Assembly (NCBI GenBank): GCA_964585385.1
Contig: CAZPDP010000088.1
Span: 1-6,183, forward strand
Length of the DNA: 6,183 nt
From: JAGXLC01 sp964585385
GTDB taxonomy: Bacteria; Bacteroidota; Bacteroidia; Bacteroidales; UBA12077
Direction: 5' to 3'
How positions within the stretch are numbered: the stretch's first letter is position 1; the number at the start of each line of letters is the position of its first letter. Positions 1 to 5,944 of the stretch are shown one piece after another. A model generated the notes under the pieces. That model was not told the DNA's origin. It did not search any database and worked only from the letters and a program-made list of their open reading frames with translations. The translations under genes and the position numbers were made by a program.

Positions 1-60
1 CAAAGGAAGAAGTAATAATATTTAAGTTATCAACCATATATTAGAGTTTCACCAAAATTT

Positions 61-298
61 TTAAAAATAAATTCTGAACCCTGTGTTGATGAGCAATCCA
101 TTTGAATAAACCCGCTTATTCCGAATTTTGTCTTCGGTGGCACCTGTGCCCACACCCCCTATTTCTATATGATAGTTGAAGTTCTGACTAATGAAGAATT
201 CAAAACCAAACAGTCCGTATCCCACCCAAAAGATTGCCTTTAGAAGAAAATTCATCGGATGGGAAGAGGATTACCGGACCACCTTGTATTCTTTTCAT
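61..298 (-). pseudogene. Frameshifted 3' remnant of an outer-membrane beta-barrel protein gene
   Basis: Reading the minus strand, two frames together give one plausible beta-barrel C-terminus. The first frame, from an ATG at 298, gives MKRIQGGPVILFPSDEFSS followed by KGNLLGG. It then runs into a different reading near 222, in a GGTGGGA tract. Removing one G there joins it to the second frame, which reads GYGLFGFEFFISQNFNYHIE and continues with IGGVGTGATEDK to a final GFRIYF and a TAA at 61-63. Alternating aromatic/polar residues and a terminal Phe are typical of porin-type barrels in Bacteroidota; that assignment rests on pattern recognition, not alignment. No signal peptide or N-terminal strands are present, so most of the gene is missing. 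The single-frame open reading from 255 to 61 (64 residues) begins inside the barrel and is unlikely to be a real start. It lies directly after the winged-helix gene, on the same strand. A sequencing error at the G tract would remove the frameshift but not the truncation. Confidence 0.45.
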
Positions 299-324
299 AA
301 TTGTTTGGTTTTTGGTTCCACATT

Positions 325-615
325 TTATTCGCCCATGTTCAGATAATCCTGAATTGCCTTTACATACTCCTCAAAGGCTTCAATACCGGTTTTAGTGATG
401 TTGCAGGTTGTATGCGGTTTTTTCCCCTTGAAATATTTATGCACAGAAATATACCCTGCCTCAGAAAGCTTGTCGAGTTGCACACTCAGATTACCCGATG
501 TGGCTTTGGTTTTTTCTTTCAGATGTACGAAGTCTGCTTCTCCTTCTTTTACAAGCAGGGAAACAATGGCCAGCCTCAATTCATTATGGAGCAAAGGGTC
601 TAACTTTTTACGCAT
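325..615 (-). CDS. Winged-helix transcriptional regulator (HTH_34/MarR-like, 96 aa)
   Basis: This is a small one-domain DNA-binding protein, probably a dimeric transcription regulator. The N-terminal helix (LDPLLHNELRLAIVSLL, residues 5-21) is followed by the helix-turn-helix. Residues 28-53 include DFVHLKEKTKATSGNLSVQL, with the recognition helix around TSGNLSVQLDKLSEAGY (39-55). The basic wing is SVHKYFKGKKPHTTCNIT (57-74), and a C-terminal amphipathic helix (FEEYVKAIQDYL) probably dimerises. The length and the LRLAIVSLL and LSEAGYI patterns fit the short winged-helix family that Pfam calls HTH_34, which is distantly MarR/ArsR-like. No ligand pocket or metal-binding Cys cluster is visible. 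The ATG at 615 lies inside the end of the upstream membrane-protein gene (8-base overlap ATGCGTAA), so the two are translationally coupled. By analogy with similar pairs it may control its own operon; the target and signal are unknown. Confidence 0.85.
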   Translation of the reverse strand: MRKKLDPLLHNELRLAIVSLLVKEGEADFVHLKEKTKATSGNLSVQLDKLSEAGYISVHKYFKGKKPHTTCNITKTGIEAFEEYVKAIQDYLNMGE

Positions 616-1192
616 GATATTTTTTGTATTTGTTTCTTAATGCATATCCGGGAACTAAATCCGCAGCAATTATTGCCATAGCTGCTATTATGGGATGATA
701 GATGAAGGGGATTATTATAGTAGCAATACCCAAAAGGTTGCAGATAATACCTCCAAATATCAGAATTTTGAAATGAAGTATTTGGCCTGATACAATTGTT
801 CCAATACCTAAGAACATTAAAATGAAGGGTATGGGATTGATGTTAAAGGTAAAAGAAAAAACAAAAGCAGTGATTAAAATATTCAATGCCACGGATATCC
901 ATAACGCTGCAAAAATATTTCCCAAAAATCCGGAACCTTCCTCTTTCTTACTTTCCCTGGCGTAGTAGATTCCAGTATAGATTCCGGCTGGTATGGCCAG
1001 GAAATAGGGGTAATAATTGATTTCATAATACTCCAGTTGTAATAAAACAAACTGGGCAATAGCACAAATGGACATTAACCAGCCCCAGAGCAGATAGATA
1101 AATCCGTTTTCGTTCATACGGGTCTTTGAGTTCTCTATCATCTGACTGATAAGGCTCAAACTTTCTTTAGGTGTTAAATTTTTATCCTCCAT
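608..1192 (-). CDS. Six-helix integral membrane protein of unknown function, partner of the winged-helix regulator
   Basis: The protein has 194 residues from the ATG at 1192. A hydrophilic N-terminal stretch of about 30 residues (MEDKNLTPKESLSLISQMIE onward) precedes about six hydrophobic segments: near 31-52, 62-78, 90-115, 119-137, 142-163 and 165-182. It ends in PGYALRNKYKKYHA, a positively charged tail that suggests a cytoplasmic C-terminus. There are no catalytic motifs, transporter signatures or signal peptide. I recognise the arrangement, a conserved membrane protein followed by a short winged-helix regulator, as recurrent in Bacteroidota, but no function is established. A longer reading from a TTG at 1219 is possible. 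I rejected it because that TTG is the last part of the TATATTTG promoter element and would lie upstream of the transcript start. The gene overlaps the regulator by 8 bases and is first in the operon. The protein may act as a sensor or as the regulated output of the pair; this is inference. Confidence 0.8.
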   Translation of the reverse strand: MEDKNLTPKESLSLISQMIENSKTRMNENGFIYLLWGWLMSICAIAQFVLLQLEYYEINYYPYFLAIPAGIYTGIYYARESKKEEGSGFLGNIFAALWISVALNILITAFVFSFTFNINPIPFILMFLGIGTIVSGQILHFKILIFGGIICNLLGIATIIIPFIYHPIIAAMAIIAADLVPGYALRNKYKKYHA

Positions 1193-1216
1193 AGTTTTTA
1201 TTTTAATATTTAATGA

Positions 1217-1248
1217 CAAATATAAAGTAGTTTATTTTATAAACCAAA
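1217..1248 (-). promoter_or_regulatory. Bacteroidota-type sigma-ABfr promoter of the membrane protein/regulator operon
   Basis: On the minus strand, TTTG (1248-1245) is followed by 20 bases and then TATATTTG (1224-1217). This is an exact match to the TAnnTTTG -7 element of the Bacteroidota primary sigma factor, with a TTTG -33 element at the usual spacing. The expected transcript start is near 1210, about 18 bases before the ATG at 1192. The leader is AT-rich, with no purine-rich Shine-Dalgarno sequence, as is usual in this phylum. Confidence 0.7.
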
Positions 1249-1309
1249 TATTTTTTAAATTTTTATAAGATAATTTTTTTATGCGTTTAAATTCAATGTA
1301 TTACAATTG

Positions 1310-1354
1310 AATCCATTCTTTTAAAGTGATTTCCTAAGTTACTTTGAATGGATT
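1310..1354. repeat. Two-part inverted repeat upstream of the PfkB kinase gene
   Basis: AATCCATTC (1310-1318) is the exact reverse complement of GAATGGATT (1346-1354). Inside it, AAAGT (1323-1327) pairs with ACTTT (1341-1345). The result is a 9-bp outer stem, a 4-base one-sided bulge, a 5-bp inner stem and a 13-base loop. It ends 33 bases before the kinase ATG and is about 60 bases from the promoter of the divergent operon. There is no T-tract, so it is not an ordinary terminator. It could be an operator for a dimeric regulator or a leader RNA hairpin. A weak -7-like sequence, TATATTTA (1359-1366), lies between it and the kinase start, but no -33 element is visible at the right distance. Confidence 0.5.
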
Positions 1355-1387
1355 TCCTTATATTTAAGTCAATAAAAATGTGTTGCC

Positions 1388-2353
1388 ATGTCTAAAATTG
1401 CCGGAATAGGAAACAGCCTGGTTGATATTTCATTTGACCTGGAAGATGAAGAAATACTAAAGAAATTTTCTTATCCCAAAGGTTCACAGCATCATGTAAA
1501 CAAAGAAGAATTTGAGGAGCTCTATAATGCTCTGGATTCATCAAAAGCAACTGTAACCTCCGGTGGTTCTGCAGCCAATACAATCAGCGCCCTGGCAAAT
1601 CTTGGTTATGAAACTTCTTTTAACGGAGTTATTGGTAATGATGAGCATGGAGAATTGTTTTCCTCGCAACTAAAGTTATCGGGTGTGTTTATCAACCTGA
1701 TTCAGAAGGAAGGCAATACCGGTAAAATTATTCACCTGAATACCCCGGATAAAGAAATTACCACCGTAGGTTATCCGGGCGCGAATGAACTGTTTGGACC
1801 CGGAGACCTTGACGAGCAAAAGTTTTACGGATACAGTTACCTCCTGATTGATGGCTACCTCACGCCTAATAAAGAATTCATGGAGGCTCTGGCTGAATTC
1901 GGACGCCTCAATTATATGAAGGTGGTTTTTGATCTTTCCAGCAGTCATATTGCAGAAGGCCACCGTGAGTTTTTAGCAAAATTCATTAAGGATAAAGTAG
2001 ACATCCTGCTTGCCAACGACCTGGAAATATTTTCATATACAGGCCTCGAGCCTGAGCGGGCCATAGGCCGGTTGGTTAAGGATGTGGAAATTGTAGTGAT
2101 TAAAATGGGTCAAAAAGGTGCATTAATACAAAGAGGAGATGAATTTTATCAAATACCTTCAGCGCCTGCTGAGGTGGTTGATAAGAGTGGTGCAGGAGAC
2201 TTGTTCGCTGCAGGCTTTTTATATGGCTTGTTTGAAAACTACCACCTTACGCATTGCGGAAAAATCGGAGCTTTCCTGGCTTCTAAGATTCTGCAGGTGA
2301 AAGGCGGAAGGCTGAGTTTCCACACCTGGCGGGAAGTTAGGAAGATGATTTAA
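1388..2353 (+). CDS. PfkB-family carbohydrate/nucleoside kinase (adenosine kinase-like)
   Basis: This 321-residue cytoplasmic kinase transfers the gamma-phosphate of ATP to a hydroxymethyl group of a sugar or nucleoside. The N-terminus GIGNSLVDIS (6-15) is the first strand and substrate-binding turn. PfkB signature 1 is SGGSAANTISALANLG (58-73), followed by GVIGNDEHGE (80-89). LLANDLEIFSYTGLEPE (207-223) is the usual N-x-x-E region, and VIKMGQKGAL (237-246) the strand before the ATP site. Signature 2 is DKSGAGDLFAAGFLYGL (265-281), with the anion-hole GAG and catalytic base Asp271. Length and all core motifs are complete. The GNSLVDI start and the KGSQHHV segment (31-37) resemble the adenosine kinase branch more than fructokinases or ribokinase. 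Substrate cannot be fixed from sequence, so I give no symbol. It appears to be monocistronic: the divergent operon is upstream and a repeat-rich gap lies downstream. The ATG at 1388 sits at the motif-expected N-terminus; no clear Shine-Dalgarno precedes it. Confidence 0.9.
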   Translation: MSKIAGIGNSLVDISFDLEDEEILKKFSYPKGSQHHVNKEEFEELYNALDSSKATVTSGGSAANTISALANLGYETSFNGVIGNDEHGELFSSQLKLSGVFINLIQKEGNTGKIIHLNTPDKEITTVGYPGANELFGPGDLDEQKFYGYSYLLIDGYLTPNKEFMEALAEFGRLNYMKVVFDLSSSHIAEGHREFLAKFIKDKVDILLANDLEIFSYTGLEPERAIGRLVKDVEIVVIKMGQKGALIQRGDEFYQIPSAPAEVVDKSGAGDLFAAGFLYGLFENYHLTHCGKIGAFLASKILQVKGGRLSFHTWREVRKMI

Positions 2354-2360
2354 GAGGGTG

Positions 2361-2409
2361 GAGTTGAGAATTAGGAATTAAGAATTAGGAATTAAGAATT
2401 AAGAATGAA
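2361..2409. repeat. Heptameric tandem repeat array (GAATTAR)
   Basis: Seven consecutive 7-base units start eight bases after the kinase stop codon. They are GAGTTGA, GAATTAG, GAATTAA, GAATTAG, GAATTAA, GAATTAA and GAATGAA. The five central units are identical except for A or G at the last position, and the end units are degenerate. The phase is strict, with no spacer. Short heptameric arrays of this kind occur between genes in several bacterial groups, where they vary in copy number by slippage. No function is evident here. The array lies in the 350-base gene-free gap at 2354-2705, along with a hairpin and a second tandem repeat. I found no convincing gene in that gap. A 79-codon minus-strand open frame at 2451-2690 is explained by low-complexity repeat sequence. 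Confidence 0.85.
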
Positions 2410-2443
2410 AAATACATACTAAAGTTTCGCAATAAATCCTAAC

Positions 2444-2480
2444 TCATGGATTATTTTCTGGTTTTGGAAAACGTCCATGA
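2444..2480. repeat. Imperfect hairpin downstream of the kinase gene
   Basis: TCATGGA (2444-2450) pairs perfectly with TCCATGA (2474-2480). Inside, TTTTC (2454-2458) pairs with GAAAA (2467-2471) around an 8-base loop, leaving a small TTA/CG internal loop. It starts 90 bases after the kinase stop codon. It could end or protect the 3' end of the kinase transcript, but no T-run follows on either strand, so I do not call it a rho-independent terminator. Confidence 0.5.
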
Positions 2481-2639
2481 AAATAAAATTTGTCCTTTTG
2501 CTATATGCCATTCTGCTCTTTTTAAAAAATAATTGCATTTCTTTATTATTGTTATTCGGTTAATTAGCCAACTTAAAAACTTCAGTACATAGAGAAGTAT
2601 TAGTAATGAATAACTGAATGACGGTGGCAGGTCAAAATA

Positions 2640-2675
2640 CTCAGTCAACTTAATGAACTCAATCAACTCAATCAA
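2640..2675. repeat. Nine-base tandem repeat (CTCAATCAA) near the 3' end of the histidine kinase gene
   Basis: Four adjacent 9-base units are present: CTCAGTCAA, CTTAATGAA, CTCAATCAA and CTCAATCAA. The last two are identical and the first two differ by one or two bases. A related shortened unit (CAACAGAAC) follows. The array ends 30 bases beyond the histidine kinase stop codon. Because the unit is a multiple of three, the minus strand stays open across it and reads LIE, LIE, FIK, LTE. That explains the spurious open frame there. Confidence 0.75.
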
Positions 2676-2705
2676 CAACAGAACACACAACTACTGGCCA
2701 CTGAC

Positions 2706-5627
2706 TCACTTATTCAGATACTTGCTTATGGTTTGCAGCAGGGTTTTCTTATTCAGAGGTTTTGAAAGGTATTCATTGCATCCGGATTCAATAGCCGTTT
2801 TTTTATCGTTTTCCATGGCATAGGCTGTTGTTGCTATAATGGGGACTTCTTTGTTCAACTCCCGGATTTTACTTGTTAATTCAAGTCCATCTTTATCCGG
2901 AAGTTTTATATCCATCAATATGATAGAAACATCCGGGTTCGCTCTGAATATTTTTAGTGCATCTGCTCCATTATTGGCGAATTTAAGTTCCGCTTGGGTT
3001 GATTTAAGTAATTCTCTTATAAACTTCTGACAGAAAGGATCATCTTCAACTACCAGAATTTTTTTCTGATCCCACTCATAAGATTTTGTTGTTTTATTTT
3101 CTTTTTCACTTTCCGGGGATGTTTTCATTCTCTGAATAGTAAGGGTGAAAAAGAAATTTGCTCCCTCATTTTCCTTTGATTCTACCCAAATCTTTCCACC
3201 CAGCATTTCGACAAGTCTTTTTGATATGGATAAACCCAGGCCCGTTCCGCCGTACTTGCTGGCTCTTGTCTCATGAGCTCTTCGAAAATGGTCAAAAATT
3301 ACCTTCTGTTTGTCTTCCGGTATCCCTATACCCGTATCTTTAACGAAAAACAGGAATTCATTACCGTCCGTCAGTTTGTATCCAAAATCTATTGTCCCTT
3401 TTTCCGTAAACTTAGCTGCATTCGTCAGGAGATTGCTCATAACCTGTTTGAGTCTGATGGCATCTGTTTTTATTTTGTCTTCGCCTTCAGTTAAACCTTT
3501 ATGAAGTTCGACGGAAAGGTGGGTTTTGTTATTTTGCTGGAGCTCTAGTTCATAAGAGTTGTATAATTCATCCATCAATTTATTCAGGGAAAAGGTTTGC
3601 TCATTTATGTTGAGCTGATTGGCTTCAATTTTTGAGATGTCAATAATATCGTTTATAATCTGCAATAACTGGCTGGAATTTAAATCTATGATATCAAAAA
3701 ACTCTTCCTGTTCTTCTTGTGAATATTCCTGGTCTCTCAGAAGTTGCGTAAATCCTACAATTCCATTAACAGGTGTTCGTATTTCATGCGACATATTAGC
3801 CAGGAAGGCAGATTTGAGCCTGTCGCTTTCTTCTGCTTTTTCTTTGGCTTTGATAAGTTCTTCCCTGGCTTCTTTTGTTTCGGTTATATCTCTTACAATT
3901 GCCAGGGTGCTGTTTTGATTAAGCATTACCATCCGGGATTCAAAAACAAATTTTTTGTTTCTTAATTTCAGTTCATATTCATACTCTTCAACATTACCTG
4001 TGGTTAATACTTTTTCTATTTTTTCGTATGTTAAGTTTACAAGATAGGAAGGTAAGACCTCATCTACTTTTTTACCCAGGAAGTTTTCCGGTTGTTTATA
4101 AAGGAATTCTCTTTTTTCTGCATGGTAATCTATTATGTACCCATCTTTGTCAAAAACAAAAATCATATCTGGAATGGCTTCCAGCAAACTGTTTCTTTTT
4201 GCTGCATTCTCTTCTGCTTCGTTTTTAGCTATTTCCAACTCTTCTTTCTGTTTTTCCAGTTCTTTATTTATTTCTTTTAAGGCATTGTTGGTGGCCTTGA
4301 GTTTTTCTTCAGCAGCTTGTAATTTTTTGTTTTTTTCTTTTAACGCTTTTTCGGTATTTTTCATTTCAGTAATATCAATAACTGATATCAGACCTGCTGG
4401 TTTACCCTGGTATTCCATTACACTTCCCTCAAGATAAACCCATCTTTGCCTGCCTTCTTTTGTTATAATTTTAAATTCATATCCTGTAGGAACCGTTTCT
4501 TTTTTTTGTCTTTTCTGGCCTCTTTGTTTTATCATCTCCTGGTATTCAGGGGCTACAAATTCCCAGAAATTTTTTGTCTTAAGTTGTTCCTGGGAGTAGC
4601 CGGAGATTCTCTCTGCAGCGGGATTGGCGTAAACCCATTTGTTGCCCTGGTATACCATAATGGCCGTAGAGGTGGTTTGTGCCAGTTGTCTGAATTTTTC
4701 TTCACTCTCCTTCAGAGCCTGTTCTGTCCTTTTTCTTTCAGTAATATCCTCAAGCACACCATCAAAATATTTTATATTTCCATCATCATCGAGGACAGTG
4801 TTTATATGATCGTTGACAATTATGACGGAACCCTGCTTTGTTATTAGTTGAATTTCTCTTTGGGTAATTCCTTCGGGATGCTTTTTAAGATATTGGATAC
4901 CATCCTCCCGGTCTTTACCGTCTTTGTATAATTCAGGAACAGCGATTTGTTTAAGTTCTTTCTCTTCATACCCCAGCATTTCAGCTAGCGCCGGATTGAA
5001 GTAAATAAAATATCCATCGCGGGTTGTTCTGTAAACGCCAACAGGGAGTTGGTTCGTCAGGGTTCTGAATTTTTCTTCGCTTTCCTTTAATGCATGCTCA
5101 GCCTTTTTTCGTTTTGTAATGTCTGTGATGGTTCCTTCTATACTTGTTGGGTTTCCTTTTTTGTCATAAATGAAATGACTGTTTGACAGGATGGGTACTA
5201 TCCGGCCATCTTTGCTGATTAAGTTAACTTCGTAGTTATTAGCTTCTCCCTTTTCTTTTAAAATATCGAGCAACTCCAGTCTTTTTTCAGGATCAGCATA
5301 AAAGTTTTCCGCTATTTTATTTCCAATCGCTTCTTCGGGAGTATAACCCAGAATGTTTTTTATGGAAGGGCTAACCATTATTAAATTTCCTTCCAGGTCA
5401 GCCCTGAAGTACATATCCTGCATATTTTCAACAATGCGGCGGTATTTGTTTTCTGCCTTAATTTCTTCCTTTATTAGTTCTTCTAGATTCGTTAGTAGCT
5501 CCTCTGTCTTTGATATATCAGAACTAATGTTTTTATCTGACTGTATGGATTGAAGTTTACTCAGGAAATGACGGATTTCGTTAATGTGTTTTTCAGGATA
5601 AGATGACTTCATATCAGGGGGGTTCAT
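2706..5627 (-). CDS. Soluble hybrid histidine kinase: four PAS, HisKA, HATPase_c, receiver
   Basis: This 973-residue sensor kinase (numbered from the ATG at 5627) would autophosphorylate on His and pass phosphate to its own receiver. A short helical N-terminus is followed by PAS1 (about 61-175, ending ITDITKRKKAE), PAS2 (183-299, ending LEDITERKRTE), PAS3 (308-422, ending VIDITEMKNTE), a coiled coil (423-480) and PAS4 (478-585). HisKA has the H-box FLANMSHEIRTP with His614. The ATPase has an N-box NLLTNAAKFT (Asn736), DTGIGIP (764-770), FDHFRR and GGTGLGLSI (793-801). The receiver (856-971) has acidic Asp862/863, phospho-acceptor Asp906 in MDIKLPDKDG, Thr934 and Lys956. All catalytic residues are present. 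There is no transmembrane segment or signal peptide, so it should sense a cytoplasmic signal; no haem, flavin or metal motif identifies the ligand. The PAS1-PAS2 and PAS2-PAS3 linkers both contain ALKESEEKFR, suggesting PAS duplication. The output is unknown: there is no HPt or DNA-binding domain and no intact response regulator nearby. A TTG at 5672 would add 15 residues, but it coincides with a possible -33 element, so I chose the ATG. Confidence 0.93.
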   Translation of the reverse strand: MNPPDMKSSYPEKHINEIRHFLSKLQSIQSDKNISSDISKTEELLTNLEELIKEEIKAENKYRRIVENMQDMYFRADLEGNLIMVSPSIKNILGYTPEEAIGNKIAENFYADPEKRLELLDILKEKGEANNYEVNLISKDGRIVPILSNSHFIYDKKGNPTSIEGTITDITKRKKAEHALKESEEKFRTLTNQLPVGVYRTTRDGYFIYFNPALAEMLGYEEKELKQIAVPELYKDGKDREDGIQYLKKHPEGITQREIQLITKQGSVIIVNDHINTVLDDDGNIKYFDGVLEDITERKRTEQALKESEEKFRQLAQTTSTAIMVYQGNKWVYANPAAERISGYSQEQLKTKNFWEFVAPEYQEMIKQRGQKRQKKETVPTGYEFKIITKEGRQRWVYLEGSVMEYQGKPAGLISVIDITEMKNTEKALKEKNKKLQAAEEKLKATNNALKEINKELEKQKEELEIAKNEAEENAAKRNSLLEAIPDMIFVFDKDGYIIDYHAEKREFLYKQPENFLGKKVDEVLPSYLVNLTYEKIEKVLTTGNVEEYEYELKLRNKKFVFESRMVMLNQNSTLAIVRDITETKEAREELIKAKEKAEESDRLKSAFLANMSHEIRTPVNGIVGFTQLLRDQEYSQEEQEEFFDIIDLNSSQLLQIINDIIDISKIEANQLNINEQTFSLNKLMDELYNSYELELQQNNKTHLSVELHKGLTEGEDKIKTDAIRLKQVMSNLLTNAAKFTEKGTIDFGYKLTDGNEFLFFVKDTGIGIPEDKQKVIFDHFRRAHETRASKYGGTGLGLSISKRLVEMLGGKIWVESKENEGANFFFTLTIQRMKTSPESEKENKTTKSYEWDQKKILVVEDDPFCQKFIRELLKSTQAELKFANNGADALKIFRANPDVSIILMDIKLPDKDGLELTSKIRELNKEVPIIATTAYAMENDKKTAIESGCNEYLSKPLNKKTLLQTISKYLNK

Positions 5628-5642
5628 TTGTTTATCAGCAGT

Positions 5643-5672
5643 CAAATTATAAAAAAAATGCAAAGAAATCAA
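5643..5672 (-). promoter_or_regulatory. Candidate promoter of the hybrid histidine kinase gene
   Basis: On the minus strand, TTG (5672-5670) is separated by 18 bases, including a run of eight T, from TATAATTTG (5651-5643). The latter is like the TAnnTTTG -7 element but with one extra base between TA and TTTG. The distance to the ATG at 5627 would give a leader of roughly 10-15 bases, similar to the operon promoter at 1217-1248. The imperfect -7 element keeps this tentative. Confidence 0.35.
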
Positions 5673-5748
5673 TTAATAGAAAATACATTACTTTATAATT
5701 TCACTACGAGTCAGTTTGCTAAAACCCCACCTATCTAAACTATAACCC

Positions 5749-5777
5749 AAAAAAAGCCACCCGCTTTTAGGGGGTGC
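5749..5777 (-). terminator. Rho-independent terminator after the receiver-domain remnant
   Basis: Reading the minus strand, GCACCC (5777-5772) pairs with GGGTGGC (5762-5756), leaving one bulged G. The loop includes CTAAAAG, and seven T follow at once (5755-5749). It starts one base after the stop codon of the receiver remnant at 5779-5781. It would therefore end that transcript and isolate the histidine kinase gene downstream, which supports the kinase having its own promoter. Confidence 0.65.
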
Positions 5778-5778
5778 A

Positions 5779-5880
5779 TTATTCAGAATGGTTAGGAGTA
5801 CCGTTTGTAAGGTGTTTGTTTAATTTTTTAAGCAATGTTTTTGTATCGATGGGTTTGCTAATATAGTCCTGTTTTCCGCA
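5779..5880 (-). pseudogene. 3' remnant of a receiver-domain (response regulator or hybrid kinase) gene
   Basis: In one minus-strand frame the last 33 codons read CGKQDYISKPIDTKTLLKKL, then NKHLTNGTPNHSE and TAA. This is the end of a receiver domain. DYISKPID contains the conserved Lys-Pro of strand beta5, and TKTLLKKLNKHL is helix alpha5. It aligns without gaps to the end of the hybrid kinase in this window (EYLSKPLNKKTLLQTISKYL). In the same frame a TAA (5883-5881) stands just upstream. None of the rest of a receiver (acidic pocket, phospho-Asp, Thr) can be read in any frame before it. The gene has therefore lost its 5' part, apparently at about 5880. The terminator just downstream fits a genuine gene end. 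Whether it was a hybrid kinase or a free-standing regulator cannot be told. Confidence 0.75.
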
Positions 5881-5887
5881 TTAATTT

Positions 5888-5944
5888 GAGACACCCTCAT
5901 AACTCGCTGTAAATCAATTTTAATTTTATGCATTTGGGTGTCCC
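5888..5944. repeat. Inverted repeat pair next to the receiver-gene breakpoint; possible mobile-element ends
   Basis: GAGACACCC (5888-5896) and GGGTGTCCC (5936-5944) are inverted copies matching at 8 of 9 positions, about 39 bases apart. The left copy lies only 8 bases from the point where the receiver reading frame is lost. This could be a very small element, or the ends of an insertion remnant. I see no transposase coding sequence and no clear target duplication, and I do not recognise the termini as a named insertion sequence. Confidence 0.35.

Noticed and set aside
252..323. 23-codon minus-strand frame starting one base after the regulator stop (MWNQKPNNYEKNTRW...)
   Set aside because: The coupling-like spacing is attractive, but the frame is very short and ends at 252. 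The barrel-like translation is in another frame, so I treat it as chance.
2451..2690. 79-codon minus-strand open frame in the gap between the two large genes
   Set aside because: Its N-terminal part is the translation of the CTCAATCAA tandem repeat and its end crosses the 2444-2480 hairpin. It has no recognisable domain or promoter and has low-complexity composition.
4446..4847. 133-codon plus-strand open frame inside the histidine kinase gene
   Set aside because: It is the antisense shadow of the PAS2-PAS3 coding region, and the minus-strand protein has unmistakable domains.
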